A DNA stretch of 64,000 nt from Phenylobacterium sp. (GTDB lineage Bacteria; Pseudomonadota; Alphaproteobacteria; Caulobacterales; Caulobacteraceae): contig NZ_JAKRSA010000030.1 of assembly GCF_022402485.1 (NCBI RefSeq), positions 46,155-110,154 of the forward strand, written 5' to 3'. How positions within the stretch are numbered: position 1 is the first letter of the stretch; each line of letters opens with the position of its first letter. A model generated the notes under the pieces. The model saw only the letters and a list, made by a program, of their open reading frames with translations, made no database searches and had not been told where the DNA came from. This document shows, piece after piece, positions 44,701 through 53,005 of the stretch. The position numbers and the translations under genes were made by a program.

Positions 44701-45611
44701 GCTGGTTTCAGGGCCGGCGGGTCGGGGCTGGGGCGCGGCCGGGCCGACCACTGGGCAAGGGCGACGCCGGCCAGGGTGACCGCGGCACCGAGCGCCTGAA
44801 CGGGCCCCAGATACTCGGCGAACAACATCCAGCCGGCGCAGGCCGCCACCACGGGCTGGATCAACACGACCACAGAGGCGGTGGCGGCCGGCAATCGGCC
44901 CAGGGCCCAGGCGATGGCACCCTGGCCCGCCACATGCAGCACGCCCAGGCCCGCACAGGCGGCCCAGCCCCCCAGGCTGGCCGGAATGATCGGTTCCCCC
45001 AGGAGCAGGGCGGCGATCAGCAGCAGGGGTGCGCCGGTCAGGCTCGACCAGAACATGATCCTCAGGGCGCTCTGAGTTTGGCGCGCCGCGCTCACCGCCA
45101 GGAAGTAGAAGGCGTACCAGAGTGCGGTCAGGGCGGCCGCAGCATTGCCAAGGCCAGGCGCAGGACCATGGGCACCCCCCTTGGCCGCCGCCATGGTGAA
45201 GGCCCCAGCCAGGGCCAGGGCCACGGCCAGCAGGAACAGTTTGCGCGGGGTCTGACGCAGGAAGATCCAGGCGACCGCCGTCACCACCACGGGGGTCAGG
45301 TTGGTGAGAACCGTGGCGTTCGCCACCGAGGTCAGGGCAATGCCGTAGTGCCAGAATCCAAGATCCAGGGCGAACATCACGCCGGCCAGCAGCGCCAGTC
45401 GCGAGGGGCCGCCGTCGATGCCGGTGCCGCCACGCATGCTCATCAGAGCCAGGAGCGGCAGGGCGAAGGCCAGGCGCCAGAAGCCCGCGGCCGCTGAGCC
45501 TGTGTCGGAGAGCCGAACAAGGATTGGCACGAAGCCAATGACCACCGCCCCGAAGATCAGCACCGCCAGGGCGCGTCCGTCCCCGACCCGGGGCACCTCT
45601 GCCGTGCTCAA
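44697..45611 (-). CDS. DMT superfamily transporter, EamA domain
   Basis: 304 residues with ten membrane helices in two EamA repeats. The first begins AVLIFGAVVIGFVPILVRLS and the second follows LGNAAAALTALWYAFYFLAV. Exports metabolites or amino-acid derivatives; substrate unknown. Start overlaps the gluQ stop by four bases, so it is the second gene of a gluQ-eamA message. Confidence 0.9.
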   Translation of the reverse strand: MSTAEVPRVGDGRALAVLIFGAVVIGFVPILVRLSDTGSAAAGFWRLAFALPLLALMSMRGGTGIDGGPSRLALLAGVMFALDLGFWHYGIALTSVANATVLTNLTPVVVTAVAWIFLRQTPRKLFLLAVALALAGAFTMAAAKGGAHGPAPGLGNAAAALTALWYAFYFLAVSAARQTQSALRIMFWSSLTGAPLLLIAALLLGEPIIPASLGGWAACAGLGVLHVAGQGAIAWALGRLPAATASVVVLIQPVVAACAGWMLFAEYLGPVQALGAAVTLAGVALAQWSARPRPSPDPPALKPA

Positions 45612-46459
45612 ATGCCCATCTCCTGGCGAAGGTCCTGCGGCGAGACGCCCGCCTCCCGAAGGGCGTGCAAGGTCTCCGCCCTGTCACGCTTGGCGTAGCG
45701 CTTTCCGTCCGGCCCCACCAGCAGGCGGTGGTGCCGGTAGATGGGGGCCGGGAGGCCAAGCAGCGCCTGCAAGACGCGCTGCACATGTGTGGCCTCGAAA
45801 AGGTCGCAGCCCCGGATCACATGGGTCACACCTTGCAGGGCGTCATCGACCACCACCGCCAGGTGATAGGCCACCCCCACATCCTTACGCGCCAGGATGA
45901 CATCACCCCCCAGGTCAGGTCGCACCTGGATGTCGCCCGTCTCCCCAGCGGGACCTGCGCCCTCTTCGTGGAAGGCCAGGCGGTTCAGTTGCCCCAACCT
46001 CACCTCTGCGGCGTCCAGGGACAGGCGCCAGGCGAAAGGTTCATCCCTGGCCAGACGGCGGGCTTCCTCGGCCGTGGGCAGGGGCTTGCTGCGGAAAGAC
46101 TCCATGGCGCCATGCGGGGCACTGGCCATGGCCTGGGCCACCTCCTTGCGGGTGTGAAAGCAGCGATAGACGAGACCCTCGCGCCTCAACTGCGCGAGCG
46201 CCGCCTCATAGTCGGCCAAATGCTCGGACTGGCGACGGACGGGGCCATCCCAGGACAGGCCGAGCCAGGCCAGGTCCTCGAGGATCGCGGCCTCGAACTC
46301 AGGCCGACAGCGGGTGACGTCAATGTCTTCGATCCGGAGCAGGAAGCGGCCGCCTGCCGCCTTGGCCGCCTGAAACGCCTGCATCGCCGAATAGGCGTGC
46401 CCCCGGTGCAGCCGGCCGGTGGGCGAGGGGGCGAAACGGGTGACGAAGGGCGCTTGCAC
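45608..46459 (-). CDS. gluQ: Glutamyl-queuosine tRNA(Asp) synthetase
   Basis: 283 residues, a shortened class Ic synthetase lacking the anticodon-binding domain. It activates glutamate and attaches it to queuosine 34 of tRNA-Asp. HIGH-like motif: RFAPSPTGRLHRGHAYSA. KMSKS-equivalent: GPDGKRYAKRDRAETL. GluRS would be about 470 residues, which separates the two. ATG 46459. Confidence 0.93.
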   Translation of the reverse strand: MQAPFVTRFAPSPTGRLHRGHAYSAMQAFQAAKAAGGRFLLRIEDIDVTRCRPEFEAAILEDLAWLGLSWDGPVRRQSEHLADYEAALAQLRREGLVYRCFHTRKEVAQAMASAPHGAMESFRSKPLPTAEEARRLARDEPFAWRLSLDAAEVRLGQLNRLAFHEEGAGPAGETGDIQVRPDLGGDVILARKDVGVAYHLAVVVDDALQGVTHVIRGCDLFEATHVQRVLQALLGLPAPIYRHHRLLVGPDGKRYAKRDRAETLHALREAGVSPQDLRQEMGI

Positions 46460-46538
46460 CCCATGGCCTTAGCGCAAGAGCGCATGCATTCAAAGAGGCG
46501 CAGGGCTATGGGCTCTAAACGTCTTGAGGGTCCGTGGG

Positions 46539-47162
46539 CTAGAGGCCTTTGGTGAAGACGGCGACATGATCCAGTACCCCACGAAGGAACGCCTCTTCGC
46601 CGCCAAGGGCGTCCTTGAGGGGGTCAAACTGCTTGAAGCTGGTCATCTCGGCCAGTCCGTGGGCAGCGCACCAACAGGCGATGGTGGCCAGTTCCAGGCT
46701 AATCTCGTCTGCGGGATCTGCGCCGGCGGAGATCAGCACATTCTTGACCCGGCCATAGGCGCTGTTCTCGTCCTCAAGCACATCGGCGGGCATGTCGGCC
46801 TTGTCCCGGGAGCAGTCGTACATCACCCGATAGAGGTCCGGATGCCGATTGGCGAAACCCACATAGGCGACCCCCAATTCGCGCACCCGATCGCGCGCAG
46901 AAGTATGAGCCTCCCGGGCCGCCTGAAAGGCGATGGCGAGCTTATCCCAGCCCTCATGGGCCACGGCGTCGAGGAGTTCGCTCTTATCCTTGAAGTGGTG
47001 ATAGGGGGCCGCCGGGCTGACCCCAGCCTCCCGGGCCACCGCGCGCAGGGACAGGGCCGCGGCCCCTTCTCTTTCCAGGAGCCGACAGGCGGCTTCCACC
47101 AGCGCCCGGCGCAGATCGCCGTGATGATAGGGGCGGGACTCGGGGGGATCAGATTCTCTCAT
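46539..47162 (-). CDS. TetR/AcrR family transcriptional regulator (WHG C-terminal type)
   Basis: 207 residues. The N-terminal helix-turn-helix is ALSLRAVAREAGVSPAAPYHHFKDK at about 36-60. The ligand domain contains IACWCAAHGLAEM, like the TetR_C_33/WHG group. It is divergent from a 37-residue membrane protein, and two palindromes lie between, so it probably represses both. The ligand is not predictable. Confidence 0.92.
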   Translation of the reverse strand: MRESDPPESRPYHHGDLRRALVEAACRLLEREGAAALSLRAVAREAGVSPAAPYHHFKDKSELLDAVAHEGWDKLAIAFQAAREAHTSARDRVRELGVAYVGFANRHPDLYRVMYDCSRDKADMPADVLEDENSAYGRVKNVLISAGADPADEISLELATIACWCAAHGLAEMTSFKQFDPLKDALGGEEAFLRGVLDHVAVFTKGL

Positions 47163-47196
47163 TACCTCGATTGTAATTCTCTATCTGATCGCCGTA

Positions 47197-47238
47197 AAGA
47201 TCATCTTGACGACGCTTAGATGCGCGCTATCTTAGCGT
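47197..47238. promoter_or_regulatory. Palindromes and promoter between tetR and the 37-residue gene
   Basis: AAGAT-C-ATCTT at 47197-47207 is perfect. ACGCTTAGAT (47212-47221) and ATCTTAGCGT (47229-47238) form a second inverted repeat with one mismatch and a 7-base centre. A promoter for the plus strand, TTGACG (47206-47211), 16 bases, TATCTT (47228-47233), lies inside both. This placement is what a TetR operator looks like. Confidence 0.6.
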
Positions 47239-47292
47239 TGTTAAAATAAGAACCTGCCCCCTCCCCGGGGCCTAACTCAAAAGGTGTGTGTC

Positions 47293-47406
47293 ATGTCTCT
47301 CGCGTCTCTCTCGGCCGTCGAACGGGTTTTCGACCGTCTCACCCCGGCCTTGTTTATCGCCCTTAGCCTCGCCCTCAGCGGCGCGCTCCTGGGTGCCTTC
47401 GCCTGA
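47293..47406 (+). CDS. 37-residue membrane microprotein divergent from tetR
   Basis: Short frame below common cut-offs. ATG preceded by AAAAGGTG. Residues 1-16 are amphipathic (SAVERVFDRL), then one hydrophobic helix (PALFIALSLALSGALLGAF). It has its own upstream promoter and palindromes and its own terminator 35 bases later, forming a complete short transcription unit of roughly 230 bases. No family recognised. Not a known toxin by sequence, but small hydrophobic proteins of type I toxin systems look similar; no antisense RNA is evident. Confidence 0.65.
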   Translation: MSLASLSAVERVFDRLTPALFIALSLALSGALLGAFA

Positions 47407-47440
47407 CGGCGACCTGTTTTTCTCCTAGTCTGTCGCCTTG

Positions 47441-47470
47441 AGGGAGCCTGCCGGCTCCCTCTTTTTTTTG
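47441..47470 (+). terminator. Rho-independent terminator of the 37-residue gene
   Basis: AGGGAGCC, TGCC loop, GGCTCCCT, then a run of eight T. A strong intrinsic terminator. Confidence 0.92.
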
Positions 47471-47634
47471 CGCAATGCCCCGCATAACTCGCCATGGAGC
47501 CGTCACAGAATCGCGCCTATGCTCACCCGTCCCAAGACTTGTTCCTGGGGCGATATGGGAGGGAGGATCGGCGTCTTCAGTCTCAGTGCGTATGTCATAG
47601 GGCCTCAACAGGCCGCGCTGCCGATGGTGCAGCA

Positions 47635-48195
47635 ATGCAGGTAATCCAGCAGCCCCCTTCAGGCTGGCCAGCCCTGGTGCTGAACGCTGATTACCGGCCG
47701 CTCAGCTACTATCCCCTGTCAATCTGGCCTTGGCAGGAGGTGATCAAGGCGGTGTTCCTGGATCGGGTCGATGTGGTCTCGACCTATGACCATGAGATCC
47801 GCTCCCCGTCCTTCTCCATGCGTCTGCCCAGCGTTGTGTCGCTGAAGAGCTATGTGTCGCAGGACCGCCCCCCGGCCTTTACGCGTTTCAATCTGTTCCT
47901 GCGGGACGGCTTTTCCTGCCAGTATTGCCGATCTGGCGAGGACCTGACCTTCGACCATGTGGTGCCAAGATCCCGGGGCGGGCGCACCAGCTGGGAGAAC
48001 ATCGTTACCGCCTGCGCCCCCTGTAATCTCGCCAAGGGTGGCCGCACGCCCCAGGAGGCCGGCATGCGCCCCCTGATGCCCCCCCGCCGGCCCCAGGCCT
48101 ACGAGCTGCAAGACCGCGGCCGCCGCTTCCCCCCCAATTTCCTGCACCAGAGCTGGCTCGACTACCTCTACTGGGACATTGAGTTGGAGGCGTGA
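47635..48195 (+). CDS. HNH endonuclease family protein
   Basis: 186 residues. The HNH module is complete with its zinc cysteines: FSCQYCRSGEDLTFDHVVPR, then SRGGRTSWENIVTACAPCN. The N-terminal domain (LVLNADYRPLSYYPLSIW) is typical of a conserved chromosomal family in alphaproteobacteria and cyanobacteria, which is not a mobile element gene. Its substrate is unknown. ATG 47635 matches family starts. Confidence 0.92.
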   Translation: MQVIQQPPSGWPALVLNADYRPLSYYPLSIWPWQEVIKAVFLDRVDVVSTYDHEIRSPSFSMRLPSVVSLKSYVSQDRPPAFTRFNLFLRDGFSCQYCRSGEDLTFDHVVPRSRGGRTSWENIVTACAPCNLAKGGRTPQEAGMRPLMPPRRPQAYELQDRGRRFPPNFLHQSWLDYLYWDIELEA

Positions 48196-48227
48196 GCGCG
48201 CCAGGCACCCCGCTGGCCCCGGCGCGC
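48196..48227. terminator. GC-rich inverted repeat after the HNH gene
   Basis: GCGCGCC and GGCGCGC arms 18 bases apart, between the convergent HNH and SDR genes. No T run, so only a weak terminator candidate. Confidence 0.35.
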
Positions 48228-48239
48228 CTTCACGGGCCC

Positions 48240-49115
48240 CTAGCCCCCCGCCGCGAGGCTTTCGGCGATCGTTGCGGCGAAGGGGGTGGTGGGCCGACCG
48301 ATCAGACGCGACAGCTGACTCGACCGATCAAAAAGGGCTCCTTTGGCCGCGGCAGCATCAGAATTGGAAAGCAGCTCTGCCACCGGCGAGGGCAGTCCAA
48401 CGCCGATGAGGGTGTTGCGGAACTCAGCTTCCGCAAGATGGGCATAGGCCACCGGCTTGCCGGTCTGGCGGGCGATCTCGGCGGCGAACTCCGTCAGGGT
48501 GTAGGACCCGTCGCCGGCCAGTTCGTGCACCACCTGCGGTCCAGTGTCCTCGATCAGGGCCCGGGCCGCAGCTTCGGCATAGTCCTGTCGGGAGGCGCTG
48601 GAGATGCGACCCTCGCCGGCGCTTCCCAGGAAGGTGCCATGGGCCAGGGCGGCCGGGATCGAGGCCGCATAGTTTTCCGTATACCAGCCATTGCGCAGCA
48701 AGGTGTAGGCAAGGCCACTGGCGCGGATCAGGGCTTCGGTCTGACGATGCTCCTCCGCCAGGCCCAGGCTCGAGGTGTCAGCCTGCAGCACGCTGGTATA
48801 GGCCAGCCGTTTGACCCCAGCTCGGGTGGCAGCCGCGATCACATTGCGATGCTGGCCGAGGCGCGCGCCCAGGGCGTTGGACGAGATCAGCAGCAGCCGG
48901 TCCACATCCTTCAGGGCGATGTCCAGGGTCTCGGGGCGCTCATAGTCGCCTTGCCGGACCTCGACACCGTCGGGGAACGGGGCGCTGAGATGGGCTGGGT
49001 CACGCACCAGGGCGACCAAGGTGCCTGGTGCCAGGCGGGTGGCCATGGCGTCGATGACGAGACGGCCAAGCTGGCCATTGGCACCGGTGACGGCGACGCG
49101 GAAGGGGATGCTCAT
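48240..49115 (-). CDS. NmrA-like atypical SDR, YtfG (quinone oxidoreductase 2)-like
   Basis: 291 residues. NAD(P) motif VTGANGQLGRLVIDAMA at the N-terminus, no catalytic Tyr/Lys pair in the classical place. RLAYTSVLQADTSSLGLAEE and LLRNGWYTENY are typical of the YtfG/QorB group that reduces quinones with NADPH. E. coli ytfG lies beside the HxlR regulator ytfH, and the same divergent pair is seen here. Confidence 0.88.
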   Translation of the reverse strand: MSIPFRVAVTGANGQLGRLVIDAMATRLAPGTLVALVRDPAHLSAPFPDGVEVRQGDYERPETLDIALKDVDRLLLISSNALGARLGQHRNVIAAATRAGVKRLAYTSVLQADTSSLGLAEEHRQTEALIRASGLAYTLLRNGWYTENYAASIPAALAHGTFLGSAGEGRISSASRQDYAEAAARALIEDTGPQVVHELAGDGSYTLTEFAAEIARQTGKPVAYAHLAEAEFRNTLIGVGLPSPVAELLSNSDAAAAKGALFDRSSQLSRLIGRPTTPFAATIAESLAAGG

Positions 49116-49121
49116 GGGAGT

Positions 49122-49167
49122 TTATCGGTCTCTTGTTGTTGACAAGGTCTCATTTAGAGACCGATAA
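49122..49167. promoter_or_regulatory. Nested inverted repeats, probable HxlR operator
   Basis: TTATCGGTCTCT (49122-49133) and AGAGACCGATAA (49156-49167) are perfect 12-base arms. A third half-site GGTCTC (49146-49151) pairs with GAGACC (49157-49162) over 5 bases. TTGACA at 49139 with GATAAG at 49163 is a likely promoter for the HxlR gene, so a protein bound here would block it. Confidence 0.7.
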
Positions 49168-49220
49168 GCGCCACCGTAAGACGGCACTGCGCCGTCGCCT
49201 GGTTACGCCGGAGTCACCAC

Positions 49221-49667
49221 ATGGACGCGCGTACCGCCCTTGGGGCCAAGTTTTCGCAGTGGCTGGCCATGGGGCCCGATCCCACAGGCTGCCCGGTGCG
49301 CAATCTGCTGGACCGTCTGGGTGACCGCTGGTCGATGCTCCTGTTGGCCGCCCTGGCCGATGGACCCAAGCGGTTCAGCGCCCTGGCCCGGGTGATCCCC
49401 GATATCTCCAAGCGTATGCTGTCTCAGACCCTGCGCAGTCTGGAGGGCGACGGGCTGGTTCTGCGGGATGTTCAGCCCACTGTACCCCCCAGCGTGACCT
49501 ATTCTCTGACCCCCCTGGGGGAGAGTTTCACGACGCCACTGCTTGGGCTTGTCACCTGGGCTGAGGCCCACTTCGGCCTGGTCCAGGCGGCCAGGGCCAG
49601 GGCCCTGATGGTTCCTATTGGGACGAGCGCTCATGAGACCCCGGCCCCGGCGCCCTCAGAGCACTAG
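49221..49667 (+). CDS. HxlR family transcriptional regulator (YtfH-like)
   Basis: 148 residues. [20 protein letters not shown] is the conserved HxlR opening with the redox-capable Cys, followed by [20 protein letters not shown] (recognition helix) and the wing. GGAG precedes the ATG. The divergent SDR and the repeats between them suggest autoregulation and control of the SDR, possibly by quinones or electrophiles via the Cys as in QorR and HypR. The stop touches the stop of the next gene. Confidence 0.92.
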   Translation: MDARTALGAKFSQWLAMGPDPTGCPVRNLLDRLGDRWSMLLLAALADGPKRFSALARVIPDISKRMLSQTLRSLEGDGLVLRDVQPTVPPSVTYSLTPLGESFTTPLLGLVTWAEAHFGLVQAARARALMVPIGTSAHETPAPAPSEH

Positions 49668-50051
49668 TCAATCGACGGACAATGCCGCTTCTATGGCGGC
49701 CACCAGGGTCGCCCGGTCGAAGGGCTTCGCCAGGGCGCTTTGCGCGCCAATGGCCAAGGCCATGTCCAAGACCGTGTCGGCGCCGATGGTCCGCCAGCCG
49801 CCAGACATGGCGATGATGGGCAGGTCTGGCCAGTCCATGCGGATGTCGGTGATGGTCTCTATGCCATCACGGTCTGGCATGAATAGATCCATGATCACGA
49901 GATCAATGGGCTGATCTTTCAGGACCTGTATCGCTGTTACCGCTGATGATGAAAGGACTGCGTCAAATCCAGCAAGCCTAACTTGGGTACCAATAGTTTG
50001 TAACAGTGTTACGTCGTCATCGACCAGAAGTATCAAAGGTCGAGTTTTCAT
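49668..50051 (-). CDS. Single-domain response regulator
   Basis: 127 residues, receiver domain only: acidic pair VDDD, phosphoacceptor Asp in IMDLFMPDRDG, Thr/Ser in IAMSGG, and Lys in LAKPFDRATL. No output domain and no adjacent kinase; the HWE kinase lies 1.5 kb away behind an MFS gene and could be a partner. The first third uses A/T-ending codons (TTA, ATA, ACT, GTA) far more than its neighbours, and the remainder has the usual GC-rich codons. Confidence 0.9.
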   Translation of the reverse strand: MKTRPLILLVDDDVTLLQTIGTQVRLAGFDAVLSSSAVTAIQVLKDQPIDLVIMDLFMPDRDGIETITDIRMDWPDLPIIAMSGGWRTIGADTVLDMALAIGAQSALAKPFDRATLVAAIEAALSVD

Positions 50052-50152
50052 AGAAAGCGACTCCCAACAATGAGCCGTTCCTAGAGGTGTTTGATTCAGC
50101 GCGCATGAGGGCTCGCCCTATAGGCGAAGTGTGCACCTTGCGCACGTCTGGA

Positions 50153-51373
50153 TCAGTTCGGCGCACCCGGCTGGGTCACATGCCAGAAGGCCGCAGCGCC
50201 CAGGGCCAGGATTCCGGCGGCGAAGGTGACAGACAGCGCCCCTGTCTGGCTGAGCAGCGCACCCCCAAGGCCCCCCCCAAAGGCCTGTCCCAATGATGTC
50301 GAAGACCCATTGAAGGCCAGCGCCAAGGGGGCAGAGGCTGGCGCCTTGACGATCAGACGGGTCTGGATCACCGGCAGGATCGAGAACAGGGCGGTAGACC
50401 CAACCAGCACTGCCAGCCCCACCGTCCCAAAGGCCAGGAGCCCCGGCGCACCACCCCGGGCGAGTTCCAGCCCGTGGAGCGCCGCCGCCGCCGCCAGGCC
50501 GACAAACCCCAGGGTGACGCTCAGGCTTCCGGCCCCCCGATCGGCTGCCCGGCCGCCCAGGGTCAGCCCCAGTAAACTGCCAACTCCCACCAGCATCTGG
50601 AAGGCGGCAACACCGGCCCCCGTCACCTCGACCTGTAGGCGCAGGATCGGCGCGATATAGGTGGTGATCGTCATATTGGCCCCGAAGGCCAGGAAGGTGG
50701 CGATGAACAGGGGCATGACGCCTGCGCCCCGAAGTCCCTGGCCAACGCCCGGCGCCGGAGGCGAAACCCTGGGAACAAAAATCAGGATCGCTGCCAGGGC
50801 GAAACCGCTCAGCCCGGCCGACAGCAGAAACGTCGCCCGCCAGCCGAAGGCCGCCCCCACCACGCTGCCGAGAGGAATGCCCATCAGAAAGGCCACGGTC
50901 ATGCCGCCCATCACAATGGCCAGGGCCGAGCCCCGTCGCTCTGGCGGCACCAGAGCGCTGGCGGCCGCAGAGGCGGCTGGCCCGGCCAGAGCGCCAATCG
51001 CCCCCAGCAGGGCGCGCAGGAACAGCAAGGCGCCATAGCCCGGGGTCATCAGGCAGGCGAGGTTGACGACGACCGCCGCCCCCAGGGCGATCAGCAGGAC
51101 GCGCTTGCGCTCAAACCGGCCCACCAGAAAGGCGAGGGGGGGTCCCAGCAGGGCCGAGGTCAGGACATAGACGGTCTGAAGCTGCCCGGCGGCACCGACG
51201 GACACGCCGAGTTCAGCGGCCATGGGTTCCAGCAGTCCCGCAAAGATGAAGGCCCCAGACCCAAAGGCGAAGGTGGAGAGCGCCAGGACAAAGATCTTGA
51301 TGTTCAAAACAGGTGCCCGGTCAGCCTGGGGTCCTCCCTGGCTACCGTCCCCTTCACTGACCCCCGTCGACAT
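50153..51373 (-). CDS. MFS transporter, drug/arabinose efflux type
   Basis: 406 residues with 12 helices. Motif A equivalent LAFLVGRFERKRVLLIALGA between helices 2 and 3, and SALVPPERRGSALAIVMGGM in the fourth helix region, fit the AraJ/DHA1 efflux group. No signal peptide. Adjacent genes do not reveal the substrate. Confidence 0.9.
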   Translation of the reverse strand: MSTGVSEGDGSQGGPQADRAPVLNIKIFVLALSTFAFGSGAFIFAGLLEPMAAELGVSVGAAGQLQTVYVLTSALLGPPLAFLVGRFERKRVLLIALGAAVVVNLACLMTPGYGALLFLRALLGAIGALAGPAASAAASALVPPERRGSALAIVMGGMTVAFLMGIPLGSVVGAAFGWRATFLLSAGLSGFALAAILIFVPRVSPPAPGVGQGLRGAGVMPLFIATFLAFGANMTITTYIAPILRLQVEVTGAGVAAFQMLVGVGSLLGLTLGGRAADRGAGSLSVTLGFVGLAAAAALHGLELARGGAPGLLAFGTVGLAVLVGSTALFSILPVIQTRLIVKAPASAPLALAFNGSSTSLGQAFGGGLGGALLSQTGALSVTFAAGILALGAAAFWHVTQPGAPN

Positions 51374-51522
51374 TGCCGAGCTCCCCCTCCGCCGTCACGT
51401 GATCGTTGATCAGGGGGTGCGCCGTCCCTGCGGTCAATCACAGGTTTTCTGGCGGTGTCATTAGGAAGCGATATCAGCCGCCTAGATCCGTCATCGTGTC
51501 CGGGGGCAGCTCAGACCGTTGA

Positions 51523-52911
51523 TCAGGCGCTCGGCAGGGTCAGCCGACAGGTTACGCCCTCTGGGGCGAAGTTCAGCCAGGCACCGCCCCCATGGCCGCG
51601 CAGGGCGTTCCCCAACAGGCGCGAACCAAATCCTTGTCGTTCCGGCGGGCGCACAGGGGGCCCGGCGACCTCCCGCCAAAGCAGTTCAATGTCCTGATCC
51701 AACAGTCGCCAACTGATCTGCACCTGACCGCGGGCTGTCGAGAGCGCCCCATATTTGGCGGCATTGGTGGCCAGTTCGTGCAGGGTCATGATGAGGCTGA
51801 GCCCGGCCTCTGGCTTAACTTTCAGGCCCTCGACCGGGCCAGCGATCACCATGGCCTCGGCGGAAAACGGTGCCATCGCCGCCGCCACGATCTCGGCCAT
51901 TTCCGTATGGGACCAGGCATTGGCGGCGATCACGTCATGGGCCCGGGACAGGGCGTCCAGGCGCTGGTGTACCCGCTGACGAAAGGCCTGCGCCTCCCCG
52001 CCAGACGCCCTCCAGCTGTGCTCAACAATGGCGTGCACATTGGCCAGGCTATTCTTCACCCGGTGGTTCATCTCTCCGACCAGCAGGTCCTGCCGTTCCC
52101 GCACACGCATCTGTTCGGAGATATCTTGGGCCGCGCCGAGAATCCGCTCCGGGACGCCCGCCCCGTCGAACAAGACCCGCCCGGCGCTGCGGATCCAGCA
52201 GACCTCTCCACCTCGCCTGACGATGCGGTGCTCCAGGGTATAGTCAGGGGCCTCTGGGGACGACATGGCCGCAAGGGTGGCCGTTTTCACCCGAGGCCAA
52301 TCCTCCGCATGCACCCGGTCTCGGTAAAGACGGAGGTCCACGGCCTGTTCGGCCTCGATATCGAGCAGCTCTCGCAGGCGGGTGTCCAACTCCAACAGGC
52401 CAGCTGCGGGGTCATAGTCCCATACGCCCAGATGTGCGGCGTCCAGGGCCAGGGCCAGCCTATGCCCCTCCCCTTCAGCATGCCGCCGCCGCCGCCGGTT
52501 CTGGCTGATATCCAGGGCAATGAAGCCCACCTGGCCGGGGGTCTCTGGAATCGGCGCAAAAACCGCCATGAACCAGCCCGGCGGCTGGCCTTCGAGGTGC
52601 AGGACGCCCTCGACCACTTCGGAGGACCTTTGCGCAAGACAGCGCCGAAGCACAGTCAGGCGACGGGCGATATGGCTTTCTGGAACCCCAAGGCTCCGTG
52701 CGCTCATCCCGTCAAGCTCGCCAGGGCGGCGACGGTGAAAGGCGCAGGCGCTCGCATTCGCGTTCAGATAGCGATAGTCCCCGTCCAGCGGCTCCAGAAC
52801 CCCAGCCATGACGTTTGGTGTCTGCAACAGGACCGCCGCCAGGGTCGGCGGCAGGGCGTCGACGCGCCAATCTGGGCCGTGCTCGGCCATTCGCCGTTCC
52901 TCACCAGCCAC
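51523..52911 (-). CDS. HWE-family sensor histidine kinase with PAS domains
   Basis: 462 residues, soluble. Two PAS-type domains: about residues 20-140 and 145-275, the second ending in GAAQDISEQMRVRERQD. The kinase core has GEMNHRVKNSLANVHAIVE with the phosphoacceptor His, TLHELATNAAKYGALS, and GFGSRLLGNALRGHGGG. The missing F box and the particular HRVKN and HELATNAAKYGA sequences define the HWE family common in alphaproteobacterial light and stress signalling. No LOV Cys motif is seen. Confidence 0.92.
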   Translation of the reverse strand: MAGEERRMAEHGPDWRVDALPPTLAAVLLQTPNVMAGVLEPLDGDYRYLNANASACAFHRRRPGELDGMSARSLGVPESHIARRLTVLRRCLAQRSSEVVEGVLHLEGQPPGWFMAVFAPIPETPGQVGFIALDISQNRRRRRHAEGEGHRLALALDAAHLGVWDYDPAAGLLELDTRLRELLDIEAEQAVDLRLYRDRVHAEDWPRVKTATLAAMSSPEAPDYTLEHRIVRRGGEVCWIRSAGRVLFDGAGVPERILGAAQDISEQMRVRERQDLLVGEMNHRVKNSLANVHAIVEHSWRASGGEAQAFRQRVHQRLDALSRAHDVIAANAWSHTEMAEIVAAAMAPFSAEAMVIAGPVEGLKVKPEAGLSLIMTLHELATNAAKYGALSTARGQVQISWRLLDQDIELLWREVAGPPVRPPERQGFGSRLLGNALRGHGGGAWLNFAPEGVTCRLTLPSA

Positions 52912-53005
52912 TGAGGCTGGCGTAACAGTGACGCCGAAAGGAGCAGATATACAACCCAGAGTGTGTCATTACCGACAGGGCCGACACTGAGGCGAGTTGT
53001 CGCAG

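Noticed and set aside
47293..47470. Type I toxin-antitoxin unit
   Set aside because: The protein is small and hydrophobic, but I see no convergent or overlapping antisense promoter, so a toxin label is not supported.
47635..48195. HNH gene as a homing endonuclease or restriction component
   Set aside because: The N-terminal domain belongs to a conserved chromosomal family; no intron, methyltransferase or specificity gene is adjacent.
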